NCBI RefSeq assembly: GCF_030161615.1
Contig: NZ_BSUN01000001.1
Coordinates: 2,480,001-2,544,000 of the forward strand
DNA length: 64,000 bases
Origin: Demequina litorisediminis
Lineage (GTDB): Bacteria > Actinomycetota > Actinomycetes > Actinomycetales > Demequinaceae
Direction: 5' to 3'
This document shows, one piece after another, positions 1 through 11,167 of this stretch. The position numbers and the translations under genes were made by a program. The notes under the pieces were generated by a model. That model was not told the origin of the DNA and made no database searches. It saw nothing but the letters and a program-made list of their open reading frames with translations. The first letter of the stretch is position 1; each line of letters opens with the position of its first letter.

Positions 1-2
1 CC

Positions 3-762
3 GCCCTGGCGGGGCGTTCTGCGCGTTCCCGGGCCGGCGTGCTGCTGGTCGAGGGGCCGCAGGCGGTGCGCGAGGCCGTGCGCCACGCCGCCGCGAGGGT
101 GCGGGACGTGTACCTCACGGAGGACGCCCACGCCCGCCATCCCGAGATCGCGACCGAGGCGCTCGCCGCTGGTCGCTATGTGCACCTCGGTTCGCCTCAG
201 GTGCTCGACGCGATGAGCGCAGACGCCCAGGGCGTAGTCGCGGTCGTCGACGATGCGGGCTACGCGCTCGACGACGTGCTCGCCGCAGGCCCCCGCCTGG
301 TCGCGGTGCTGAGCAACGTGCGCGACCCAGGCAACGCGGGCACCGTGATCCGCGCCGCCGATGCCGCGGGCGCCGACGCGATCATCCTCGCCGGACAGTC
401 AGTGGACCCCGGCAACCCCAAGGTGATTCGTTCCACTGCGGGATCGATCTTCCACCTGCCGATCGTGCGCTCGCTGCCGCTCGAAGATGCCGCTGTGGCG
501 CTCTCGTCCGCGGGCCTGCGCGTGCTGGCAGCCGACGGTTCGGGCGACGCCGAGCCTGGGCTCGGGCGCGGCCGATGCCGCGGCACTGGCCGCCCCGACC
601 GCCTGGGTCTTTGGCAATGAGGCGTGGGGCTTCGAGCCCGAGGAGTTGGCACTCGCCGATCAGGTGGTGCGCATCCCCATTTATGGCGCGGCCGAGAGCC
701 TCAACCTCGCCACCGCCGCCGCCGTGTGCCTGTACGCGTCGGCATCGGCCCAGCGCGCCTGA
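3..762 (+). CDS. TrmH/SpoU-family RNA 2'-O-methyltransferase (5' end missing)
   Basis: This gene is cut by the left edge; the frame is open from base 3. The product is a SPOUT-class SAM-dependent RNA ribose methyltransferase. The three family signatures are visible: 'VRDPGNAGTVIRAADA' (motif 1, with the Asn and Arg), 'VFGNEAWG' (motif 2) and 'GAAESLNLATAAAV' (motif 3). The N-terminal part looks like a substrate-binding domain. The frame breaks at 553-557, where Glu-Leu-Gly is expected from GAGCTG but GAGCCTG is read; removing one C restores the protein. A TrmH-family gene upstream of pheS is a common actinobacterial arrangement, but here three cyclase genes lie between them. The exact RNA target (tRNA or 23S rRNA) cannot be told. 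Confidence 0.9.
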
Positions 763-854
763 AACGGAGCGGTCGCCGTCGTTGACGGCCGCGATGTGAC
801 GAAGACCACCCCAAAACGGGAAAAACCCCTGCGTGGGGCGCATATCTTGGGTTC

Positions 855-2455
855 ATGCTCTCCCGGAAGCGACCCACCCGCATGCGTGGGTACGTCATCG
901 CTATCGGGATTGTGGTCGGCATCGTGATCCTGCAGGCCGTGGCCACCATCACCGGCGTGGTGCTTGCCTCGCGGCAGGTGGACGCGGCCGCACTGGATAC
1001 ATACGGCTACGTGGGTGACCTCACCGAGGAGCGCGTCGCGCGCTACGCCGAATCCGCGCGGGACGTCGCGGTAGGCACGGCTCAGCAGCTTGTCGCGCGA
1101 CGGGATGCCTGTGAGTCGCGAGGACCTCACTCAGTCGGTGCGAGAGCGACTCCAACGCGAACCGACCGTGCGTGCGATCTATGTGGGGTGGCCCGATGGC
1201 TCCTACCTGGTCCTGCGCCGCATCGGCACGGGGTATGCCGAGTACACGGGATCTGCCGACGGTGTGGCCGTTGGCACCCACCTCGACGCTGTGTTCTCTC
1301 CCTTGGGTGAGATCGAGCCTCTGGTGAACTACGACCCGCGGGTGCGTCCCTGGTACCTCGCGGGTGCGAACGCGACGGGGCCGTCGTGGACCGAGCCCTA
1401 CCTCGAGTACGACACCTCTAACACCCTCGAGTCGGTGGCCGATGCGGCGCGCGTCGACGGTGACATCGAGGCGGTCGTGGGCGCTGACCTCAACCTCGAT
1501 CTGCTCGGGGGAGTGCTCGACGACCTCCCGTACGGCGACGGGGCCGAAGCCTTCGTTCTCACTCCGGGAGGCGAGGTCATCGCCGCGCCCACCGCGTATG
1601 AGGAGCAACTGCTCACCATCGCGTCCGCGACCGGCGAGGTGCCGACGGGAGCGGACATCGGCCTTACGCATTCGAATGCGCCCACGCGCACGGACACGAC
1701 GTCGTTCACCAGAACGGGATCGGTGATCCTGTTGGACAGGACGTTCCCTGGCGAGGAGGGCCTGGACTGGGTCATCCACATCACCGCCGACGAGGCACAG
1801 GCTGTCCGCGGGGCTGGGCGACCTCGGCACCACGTTGGCGTGGGTGACGGGTATCTCGCTGGTGATCGTGGGAGGTGCCGTCGTCTTCGCGCTGCGTCTG
1901 CGCCATCCGCTGAAGCGCATGCGTGAGCGCGCCACCATGGATCCCCTGACAGGACTCGCGAACCGCTCCGAACTCATGCGCCGCGGAGGGCACCTCGTCG
2001 CGGGAGCACGCTCGCGCGGCGATCGCATCATGGTAACCATGCTCGACCTCGACGGGTTCAAGGGCATCAACGACGAGCATGGGCATGACGCCGGGGACAG
2101 GGTCCTCATCGGCGTCGCGATGGCACTTCGCAGCGCCATTCGTGAGGGCGACGTGGTGGCGCGTCTGGGAGGCGACGAATTCGTCACGGTGCAGGTGTTG
2201 CGGCGCCGGGCCGATGCTGTCACGGTCGCCGAGCGGGTACGCAGCGACGTGGAGCGGGACCTGCAGACGAGGGTGGCGGTGGCCGCGTCGGTGGGCGTCA
2301 CCATGGGCGTGGCCGAGGCGCTTGACGGAGAGACCGACCTCAAGGCGCTGGTGACCCGCGCCGACACCGCGCTGATCCACGGCAAGCAGCGTGCCAAGGG
2401 GCACGTGTACGACGGCAACTCCTGCCCGACGGAGCACGTTTCTCCGTCTGACTGA
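855..2455 (+). CDS. Membrane diguanylate cyclase, GGDEF (paralog 1)
   Basis: Predicted c-di-GMP synthase. It has an N-terminal membrane helix (about residues 12-38), an extracytoplasmic sensor region with a 'RPWY' Cache-like signature, a second helix ('VTGISLVIVGGAVVF'), then a GGDEF domain opening with 'DPLTGLANR' and carrying the intact active motif 'RLGGDEF'. An RxxD inhibitory site (REGD) lies five residues before GGDEF, so product inhibition is likely. The frame breaks near 1080-1088 (exact cause unresolved) and at 1799-1803, where CAGCTG reads CAGGCTG. Start is the ATG after a short AT-rich stretch. The sensor ligand is unknown. It heads a run of three related cyclase genes. Confidence 0.88.
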
Positions 2456-2546
2456 GACGCATCTCACGTCCGTGTGACGCCGCGGGAGCGCGCGACGGGG
2501 CCAAGGTCCCGCACCTCCCGAGGCGACGGCGGCTGACACTCGACTC

Positions 2547-4178
2547 ATGCCTGATAGAGGCCTCGCCGCGCGGACCAGGGTGCACGCGGCGCCGAGCCCC
2601 CGCACCCTTGCGCGCGTCGCCGTGATCGCGGGTGCGCTTGTGGTGCTCCAACTGGCGCTGACCCTGACCGATGCGTGGCTCTCGACCCAGGCGTCCGCAC
2701 GTGCGCTACGCGACACGTATGGGTACGTGGGTGATGTGGTCGAGGCCAGGGTCGCGCAGTACGTCGACGGCAGTGCCGACGCGATCGACCGTCTTCACGC
2801 CCAGGTCGCGGTCGCGGACTTCGATGCCCTGGACGTCATGGCTGCCGCCGAGCAGATGGCGCAGACCATCCTCACCGAATCGTCGGTCTCCGGGCTCATG
2901 GTCGGCCTGCCCGACGGCAGCGTCGCCGGCGTTCAGGAGCACGACGACGGCTTCACCGTTCACTGGTCCGAGCCCACGGGAGACGGCGACTACGCCCTGA
3001 CGACCGTCACCACGGATGTCGAGGGTGTCGAGACGGGTCGGAGTGAGGAGGTCACCGCGGCATCGGGCCTCGATACCGCCTGGTACCAGGCGGGATCCAC
3101 GGCCGTGGGGATCGAGTGGACGGACCCGTACCGGGGTGAGTTCTCGAGCGGCACGTACGTGTCGCCCACGAGGGCCGTCCACTACGACGGCGAGTTGGTC
3201 GCAGTGGTGGCGGCGCAGTTCGAGCGCGAGCGACTCGTCGACATCATGGAGGACGTGCCGACCGGCAAGGGCACGGTGGCGATGGTGTTGGGTGACGGTG
3301 ACACGGTGATCGCCGCTCCGAGCTCCTACGAGGGTGACCTCGACATAGTGGACGGCTCGGGGTGCTTCCCACCGCGTCGGACCTGGGACTCCTCGAGGTG
3401 GATCTCGACACGGTGCGTCGCGGCGAAGACGCCATCGTGCAGGTGGGCGATGTGGCCGTCCTCGAACGGCCGCTGGCGACCGCATCGGGACTCGACTGGG
3501 TGCTCCATCTGCGCGCGCCCGTCGAGGCCCTCGCCCCCGCGCAGGCACATTCCCAGTTCAGGCTCGTGGCGCTCACCGGACTCTCGTTGGTGCTGTCCGG
3601 CCTCGTCATCCTCATGGCCGTTCGCTACTGGAGGCCAGCCCGAGACGCGTTGCAGCGCTCCGCGATGGACCCGCTCACGGGTCTCGCGAACAGGGCGGAA
3701 TTAGACCGCGCGGGGGCGGCGCTGCTGGCGGCGGCTGCACGCGATGGGCATCGGGCTCTGGTCGTGACCCTCGACCTCGACAACTTCAAGTGCCTCAACG
3801 ACACCCACGGCCACGACAGGGGAGACGCGGCCATCGTCGCGGTGGCCGACGCCTTCCGGTCGGCGACGCGCGCCCGCGACATCTCCGCGCGTACCGGCGG
3901 CGACGAATTCGTGGTGGTGATGCGGTTGAGTAGCAGGGCCGATCCGGCCGCGATTGCGGCCCGGCTGCGCGCTCACGTGGCGCACACCATCGTCACGGAG
4001 GTGCCCGAGGCGCGCGACGTCGGCGTCGATGTGACCCTCGGCTACGCCTGCACGGCCGAGCATGGCTATGAGCCTCGCGGAACTCCTCACCGCAGCCGAT
4101 GGGGTGCTCGTCGACGGCAAGGGGGCCCAGAAAGGCCGTGCCTACGCCGCGTACCCGCCCCCAGCATCGGCCACCTGA
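2547..4178 (+). CDS. Membrane diguanylate cyclase, GGDEF (paralog 2)
   Basis: Second GGDEF protein, with the same plan as its upstream neighbour: N-terminal helix, Cache-like periplasmic region, second helix ('VALTGLSLVLSGLVILM') and a C-terminal GGDEF domain starting 'DPLTGLANR'. The catalytic motif reads 'RTGGDEF' and a RARD inhibitory site sits five residues upstream. The segment around 'RDTYGYVGD' is shared with paralog 1, which indicates tandem duplication. Two breaks occur: a missing G in a G run near 3358-3362, and AGCCT at 4071-4075 in place of AGCT. The restored C-terminus ends at the TGA at 4176-4178. Confidence 0.87.
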
Positions 4179-4250
4179 GCGCCTACGGCGACACGAGCCC
4201 GCAACATGGGCGGTGCTAGCCTCACTGCGGACATCGACGAAGGCAGGACC

Positions 4251-4709
4251 ATGGCAGGCAATCTGATCCCCCTCACCGTTCCCGGTGCTACCGGCAAGGT
4301 GGAACTCAAGGGCGCGAACGGGATCTTCTATTCGATCCTCGTGGACGGCGTGGCTCTGTCGCGTCGCCGTGGGACCTGGACGGTGCCGCTGCGCGGCGGA
4401 AAGAGCGCGTCCATCACGGCCCGCGGCATGTTGCCTGGCTTCCAGACGCTCTACCTTGGCGACACGGAGCTCTACCGGTTCGGTGCGCACGCCTCGCGAT
4501 TCGAGAAGATTGCGATGTTTGCACCATTACTCCTGGTACTTTCCGCATCGTTGCTCGGCATGATCCTCGCGATCCTGCTGTTCTTCTCCTCGGTGCTGGT
4601 GGTGAAGAACTCCGAGATTCCCCAGAAACTCAGGACCGCTCTGCCCTTGATCAATACCTGCGCAGGGGCCATGATCCTCGTGGGGCTCGCAGGACTTGCT
4701 GCGGGGTAG
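4251..4709 (+). CDS. Small membrane protein of unknown function
   Basis: I do not recognise this family. The roughly 150-residue product has an N-terminal soluble part rich in beta-type sequence ('VELKGANGIFYSILVDG') followed by two hydrophobic segments ('FAPLLLVLSASLLGMILAILL' region and 'TCAGAMILVGLAGLAAG'). The ATG at 4251 is preferred over upstream in-frame starts because an AGG-rich Shine-Dalgarno-like stretch precedes it. It lies between two cyclase genes and could be co-transcribed with the third, whose start follows after 16 bases. The frame is intact and contains an uninterrupted GAGCTC near 4470. Confidence 0.7.
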   Translation: MAGNLIPLTVPGATGKVELKGANGIFYSILVDGVALSRRRGTWTVPLRGGKSASITARGMLPGFQTLYLGDTELYRFGAHASRFEKIAMFAPLLLVLSASLLGMILAILLFFSSVLVVKNSEIPQKLRTALPLINTCAGAMILVGLAGLAAG

Positions 4710-4725
4710 TTGCTGAGGGGGAAGC

Positions 4726-6245
4726 ATGGGGTCACGCGCGCGTCGGCCCGTCATCGTGACCCTCGCCACCGTGGGCGTCACGATTGCGTTGCTTGCGCAG
4801 GCTCGCGGGTGCGCTGGTCATGTCGGCGATCGCCGAACGCGGTGCACGGTCGGCCTCCGCGGACGTCGCGGGGCTCATTGCCGACTCGGCGGCCACCCAG
4901 GCGTCGTCAGTGACCGACCTCGCAGAGCAAACCGTCCTGGCCCTCTCGAGGCTCGCCGCCCAGGGCCCGCAGGCTGGATGCGTCCTATGACGTGCTGCTG
5001 ACCGGGGTCCGCAGTTACCTTGATGCCAACCCTGCGTTCACCGGCCTGGTCACGGTGGGGGAGAACGACTCGATTCTGGGGCTGTACGAGGCGGGTGGCG
5101 GCTACGTCGCTCGCGTCACGGCGCCTGACGGCGTGACGTATGAGCAGGATTTGGACCGCAACCTGCAGGTGATGAGCAGCCCGCGCGTGTACTCCTACGT
5201 GGACCAGACACCGTGGCTCGCGAAGGCGCGAGAGGGCACCCACGGCGCGCTCATGTGGCAAGTGGTGGCGTCCGACGACGGCCGGTCCGAGGACGTGGTC
5301 GTGACCGTGCTCGGTGACCGTGATGACGGCTCGGTGGTCTCGGCGGTGGTGGTGCGTGCCACAGCGCTGGTCAACGCGGGCACCACCGTTGACGCCAACG
5401 CATGGCTGCTCGACAGCGGCGGTGACGTCATCGCCGCCGACACGACGGCCGAGGTGCCTGCCATCGCACCCGGTGCGAGTGTGGACGAGGTGGACGGGCG
5501 CACGGTCGCCTTCACTGATGACGCCATCGTCGTGGATCAGCCGCTGACCGACACCGGATCGCCGGCCTGGACGGTGCGCGTCGAGGTCTCGCCAGAGGAA
5601 GTCGTGCCGGGAATCGCGACCCTGCCGCGCACCATGATCATCTACGCCGCGGTCGCCACCTCGATCGGCGCCGCAGTCGCACTGGTGGTGTGGTTGGTGC
5701 GTCGCCCCCTGGTTCACACCGTGGTCAGGGCCCGCTCCGACGCGCTGACGGGCCTGGCGAACCGCTACGAACTGGAGAGTCAGGGACAGCGCATCCTGGA
5801 CGCTGGTGCCAAGCGGCCCGCCGACGTCGCCGTGGTGGTCATGGACCTCGACCACTTCAAGACCGTCAACGACTCCCTTGGCCACGACGAAGGCGACCAG
5901 GTACTGCGGGCGTTTGGCCACTCGCTCACGCTTCACACGGGCCCGCGGGACCTCGTGGCGCGCCTGGGTGGCGACGAGTTCGCGGTGGTGCGGTGGCTCG
6001 ACCTCGGCGCGGATCCAGACGCGACCGTCGAGGACCTGCGGGCCACCGTGGAACGCGACCTGCGCGCCCTGGTGCCGTCCGCATCGGCCGTGGGAGTCTC
6101 CGCGGGCTTCACCACGGCGGCGCTCGCGGGCTCGTACCGCATCGGCGAGTTGCTGTCCGCCGCGGACGAGGCGATGACCCGCGGCCGCCACGGGTCGAAA
6201 GGCGCCACCTACGCCGCCGCGGCCACGAACCCGGTCCTGTCCTAA
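4726..6245 (+). CDS. Membrane diguanylate cyclase, GGDEF (paralog 3)
   Basis: Third GGDEF protein of the run. It has an N-terminal helix, a roughly 270-residue extracytoplasmic domain, a second helix ('IIYAAVATSIGAAVALVVWL') and a GGDEF domain opening 'DALTGLANR' with an intact 'RLGGDEF'. Unlike the other two, the position of the inhibitory site reads GPRD, so the first Arg of RxxD is missing and product inhibition is probably lost. The sensor region is more diverged than in paralogs 1 and 2. The frame breaks at 4799-4803 and 4971-4975, both AGGCT where AGCT is expected (Gln-Leu in each case). Confidence 0.87.
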
Positions 6246-6262
6246 ACCCGCTCCCTTTCCGT

Positions 6263-6323
6263 CAAATGGATCCATTTGGTTCGCCTAAGCGCCACGATGA
6301 GACAAAATCCACCGCGCGGAGCG
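6263..6323 (+). repeat. 61-bp direct repeat, copy 1, with BamHI-centred palindrome
   Basis: This copy starts with the perfect 16-bp palindrome CAAATGGATCCATTTG (6263-6278) and matches 6502-6562 at 54 of 61 positions with no gap. Its inner part GAGACAAAATCCACCGCG (6299-6316) also occurs inverted at 6463-6480 with one mismatch. The repeat lies just upstream of a short leader ORF and pheS. Confidence 0.85.
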
Positions 6324-6337
6324 TTACAGTGGGCACC

Positions 6338-6436
6338 ATGAGCACGAGCGCGCAGCCCCAGGCCGTTATGGCCCGCGCCGCCGTGCGCCGGGAGTCGGCC
6401 GCTCCGGTGAGCGCCGCACCTTCGCTGTTTATCTAG
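6338..6436 (+). CDS. Possible 32-residue leader peptide upstream of pheST
   Basis: A short ORF runs from ATG 6338 to TAG 6434-6436. Its stop abuts a GC-rich hairpin, the classic layout of a transcription attenuator. The ending is Ser-Leu-Phe-Ile-stop, so there is one Phe codon near the end but no Phe run, which weakens a simple phenylalanine-sensing model. A TTACAGT box about 10 bases upstream of the ATG could be a -10 element giving a near-leaderless message. Function is inferred from position only. Confidence 0.35.
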   Translation: MSTSAQPQAVMARAAVRRESAAPVSAAPSLFI

Positions 6437-6458
6437 GCCCGGGGAGAACCCCCGGGCC
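6436..6458 (+). terminator. Hairpin after the leader ORF (attenuator candidate)
   Basis: GGCCCGGGG pairs with CCCCGGGCC around a 4-5-base loop immediately after the leader stop codon. There is no clear T run. It could act as an attenuator or pause site before pheS. Confidence 0.45.
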
Positions 6459-6501
6459 TTGCCGCGGTTGATTTTGTCTCGTTTCACCTCCTTAGCCGCG
6501 C

Positions 6502-6562
6502 CAAATGGATCCATTTGGCTCGTGTAAGCGCCCCGATGAGACGGAATCCACCGCACGGAGCG
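6502..6562 (+). repeat. 61-bp direct repeat, copy 2, with palindrome
   Basis: Second copy of the 6263-6323 repeat (54/61 identical). The palindrome extends to 18 bp, CCAAATGGATCCATTTGG (6501-6518). From this palindrome the sequence resembles copy 1 both rightwards (direct) and leftwards (inverted), so 6263-6517 is bounded by imperfect inverted repeats of about 55 bp. The pheS start lies about 60 bases downstream. Confidence 0.85.
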
Positions 6563-6620
6563 ACGCGCTCGCCCGCCGATAGACTTCCCCCAGACCCCCG
6601 AACTCCTCAGGAAAGCAGCC

Positions 6621-7711
<1,091 letters not shown>

Positions 7712-7713
7712 AC

Positions 7714-10319
7714 GTGCCGAAGATTCCGCTCAAGTGGCTTGAGGAGTCCGTCGACCTCGTCCCCGGCTCGACCCCCGAGGACGTCGCCGCGGCGCTCGTC
7801 AAGGTGGGCCTCGAGGAGGAGGGCATCGAGGGCGGCGGCATCACCGGGCCGCTCGTCATCGGCCGTGTGATCTCGCAGGTCAAGGAGGTCGCCTCCAACG
7901 GCAAGACCGTCAACTACTGTCGCGTCGACGTCGGCGAACACAACGACCCCGCAGGCCCCGGCCACAAGCCCGACAACAAGGAGGAGTACCCCACCTCCAA
8001 GGGCATCGTGTGTGGTGCGCACAACTTCCACGAGGGCGACTTCGTGGTGTGCATCCTGCCCGGTGGCGTGCTTCCCGGTCCGTTCCCCATCGCTGGCCGC
8101 AAGACGTACGGTCACTGGTCGGACGGCATGATCTGCTCGGCCAAGGAGTTGGGCCTGGGCGAGGACCACGACGGCATCATCGTGCTCGCGTCGCCCTCGG
8201 GCGAGTCCGAGGTGACCTTCCCCGGCCTCGTGGCCGAGGCGGACCTGGTGCCCGGCGCATCGGCCATCGGCCTGCTGGGTCTGGACGAGTCCACGATCGA
8301 GATCAACGTCACCCCCGACCGCGGCTACTCGTTCTCCGTGCGTGGCGTGGCGCGTGAGTACAGCCACTCCACCGGACAGGTTTTCCGGGACCCGGCCGAT
8401 GTCACGGTCACCGGCAGCGCCGGCGACGGTTTCGGTGTGGTCATCGAGGACGCCGCGCCGGTGCGCGGCCGGGTGGGCTGCGACCGCTTCGTCGCGCGTC
8501 GTCTGACGGGTTTCTCGGCCGACGCCGCCTCGCCGTCGTGGATGAAGCGTCGCCTGGAGCAGGCGGGCATGCGCCCGATCTCGCTTGCGGTCGACGTCAC
8601 CAACTACGTGATGCTTGAGCCTGGGCCAGCCGCTGCACGCGTACGACTTCGCTCAGGTGAGCGAGCCGATCGTGGTGAGGCGCGCATCGGCCGGCGAGAA
8701 GGCGACGACCCTTGACGACGTGACGCGTGAGTTGCACGCCGAGGATCTGGTGATTGCGGATTCGGCTGGTGGTCACGGCGCGCGTGCCATCGGCCTGGCC
8801 GGTGTCATGGGCGGCGCGGAGACTGAGGTCTCGGGCGCGACCACGGACATCCTGCTCGAGGCGGCGCACTTCGACGCCGTGACGATCGCGCGTACGGCGC
8901 GGCGTCACCGCCTTGGCTCGGAGGCGTCGCGACGCTTCGAGCGGGGCGTGGACACGCGCCTGCAGGTCGCGGCGGTGGAGCGTGCGCTCAGCCTCATGCA
9001 GGAGTTCGGCGGCGGCCAGATCGAGGACGTCTACACCGATCTCGATGAGACGGTCGCGCCCGCGCAGATCGCCATGGACGTGGCGTACCCGAGCACGATT
9101 GTGGGTGTCGAGTACCCGGCCGACGAGGTCGTGGAGGCGCTCGAGAAGGTCGGCTGCGTGGTGGACAGGGATTACGAGTCGCTGCTCGTGACGCCGCCCA
9201 CGTGGCGCCCCGACCTCGACTCGGCGATCACCCTGGTCGAGGAGGTCGCGCGCCTGCGCGGCTACGACAACCTGCCGTCCGTGCTGCCGGTGGCGCCTCC
9301 CGGGCGTGGGCTGACGCATGGGCAGAAGGTGCGGCGTGCGGTCGCGCGCACGCTGGCCGAGTCGGGGCTGACCGAGGTGCTGACGTACCCGTTCATCTCG
9401 GAGCAGCGGCTGGACGACCTGGGGATTCACGACGAGGACCCTCGCCGCGACTGGATCGCGCTGGCGAACCCGCTCTCCGCGGAGCAGCCGCTGATGCGGA
9501 CCACGATGATTGCCACGCTGGTGGACGCCGTTCGCGTTAACCTCGGCCGCGGCGAGCAGGACGTGGCCGTCTACGAGCTGGGCCGTGCGTACCAGGCGAA
9601 GCACATCGGCACGTTGCCGGTCGTTGACACGACCGATGGCGGTATCACCCCTGCCGAGGTCGAGGCGCTGAACGAGGCCCTGCCGGGGCAGCCGCGTCGT
9701 GTGGCCGGCATCATGGCGGGTAACCGTGTGCGGGCCGGCTGGAACGGTCACGCCACGCCATGGGGGTGGGCCGATGCGCTGGCCGCCGTGGAGCGTGTGG
9801 CTTCGGTGGCGGGGGTGGAGGCTCACGGTGTCGCAGGGCTCGCGCCTGCCGTGGCACCCGGGCCGTGCGGCGACGTACTGGCTGGATAGTGGCGAGTTCG
9901 TGGGTCACGCGGGGGAGTTGCACCCGAAGGTGTGCGAGACGCTGGGCCTTCCCGCGCGTTCCGTGGCGTTCGAGGTACTGCTCGATCCGCTGATCGCAGC
10001 CTCCGAGGGCGTCATCGCGGTGGCGACTCCGGTGTCGCAGCAGGTCCTCGCGAAGGAGGACTTCGCGTTCGTGGTGGCGTCCGACGTGGCCGCCGGTGAC
10101 CTTGCGGGCGTGGTGAAGCACGCCGGGGGAGACCTGGTGGAGGACGCGACTGTGTTCGACGTGTTCACGGGCGAGCAGATCGGCGAGGGCAAGAAGTCCG
10201 TGGCCATCAACGTGCGCCTGCGTGCGGCGGATCACACTCTCTCGGCCGATGAGGTGCTGGCCGTGCGCGAGGCGATTATTGCCGCTGCTTCGGAGAAGTT
10301 CGAGGCTGTGCTGCGGTAG
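7714..10319 (+). CDS. pheT: Phenylalanine--tRNA ligase beta subunit
   Basis: Beta subunit, full length (about 867 residues once frames are joined). It starts at GTG with 'MPKIPLKWLEE'. Domains in order: N-terminal tRNA-binding/OB fold ('GRVISQVKEV', 'GAHNF', 'GVLPGPFPIAGR'), B3/4 editing domain with 'ELGQPLHAYD', B5 domain, core domain with 'LRGYDNLPSVLP', and the C-terminal ferredoxin-like anticodon-binding domain ending near 10319. The frame breaks at 8618-8622 (Glu-Leu-Gly) and 9819-9823 (Val-Glu-Leu-Thr), both AGCT-type. GAGCTG at 9585 is read correctly, so not all AGCT sites are affected. Confidence 0.95.
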
Positions 10320-10335
10320 CGATCGAAGCGACGTT

Positions 10336-10371
10336 GGAGGGCGGTGGGCGGTCGGTCGCTCACCGCCCTCC
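10336..10371 (+). terminator. Hairpin after pheT
   Basis: GGAGGGCGGTG (10336-10346) pairs perfectly with CACCGCCCTCC (10361-10371). There is no T run, as is common for actinobacterial terminators. Confidence 0.6.
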
Positions 10372-10566
10372 GTACGTCTACAGGTTCTTACAGGCGTCGT
10401 AAACTGTCATGGTGAGTTCTCAGGAGGTGGTCGGCGCGCGTTGCGCCGGCATCAGGTAATCCCGCCCCGGGGCTGCGCCATCAGGCGCGGCCCACAGCGT
10501 CGACCCTGAAAACTCCGCCTGCGTGTGCGCCACGAGCGCCGCAGGCTTCGCAGAAAGCGACACCTC

Positions 10567-11050
10567 ATGCTTCCCCTGACTGCTACATCCCTCCGCGCCT
10601 CCTTTATCAACGCGTCCCGCAAGGAGGTCTCCGACCTCACCCTGCCCGCCGATTTCGACTCCCTCGACTGGGACCGACTCGATCTCCTCGGCTGGCGCGA
10701 CCCCAGGCTCGCACGCCGCGCCTACGCCATCGTCCCCACGCTCGAGGGCGACATCATCGGCATCCTGTTCCGTCACCCCGGTTCTATGCCGCGTACCCGT
10801 GCGCAGTGCTCGTGGTGCAATGACGCGACCCTGCCCAACGACGTGGTGCTCTACAACGCCAAGCGCTCGGGCAAGGCGGGCAAGAACGGCAACACTCTCG
10901 GCTCGCTGGTCTGCGAGGACTTCCAGTGCTCCGCCAACGCGCGGCGTCCTCCCAAGACCTGGTACGAGGGCTTTGACGTCGAAGAGGCACGCCAGGTCCA
11001 GATCGCCGAGCCTGCAGATTCGCGCCGCGGCCTTCGCGTCGCAGGTCTAG
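10567..11050 (+). CDS. FBP-domain protein (EF-G-binding/treble-clef family)
   Basis: About 160 residues. The C-terminal part carries 'CSWCNDATLP' and later 'CEDFQCSANARRPP', the four-Cys zinc-binding treble clef of the FBP domain (related to the C-terminal half of fusidic-acid resistance protein FusB, which binds EF-G). It probably acts on ribosome-bound EF-G, but this is inferred from the family. ATG 10567 fits 'MLPLTATSLRASFINASRKE'. The C-terminus is restored by correcting AGCCT at 11009-11013, giving 'ELQIRAAAFASQV' and a stop at 11048-11050. It faces ptsI with a shared terminator between. Confidence 0.8.
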
Positions 11051-11105
11051 ACGCGCCGCCTGCAACGCAGCGTCGACCGCAACACAGCGCCGCCCACAAG
11101 ACAGT

Positions 11106-11144
11106 GCCGCCGGTCACACCCGGAAGAGAGGTGTGACCGGCGGC
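11106..11144. terminator. Bidirectional terminator between the FBP gene and ptsI
   Basis: A perfect 15-bp stem (GCCGCCGGTCACACC with its complement) with a 9-base loop lies between two convergent genes. Confidence 0.8.
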
Positions 11145-11167
11145 GCCGGGTCGGGAAACAGGCGCAA

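Noticed and set aside
8597-9826. Long open frame antisense to pheT (409 codons)
   Set aside because: GC-rich coding DNA gives long antisense frames. Its translation is low-complexity Arg/His/Gly and matches no family.
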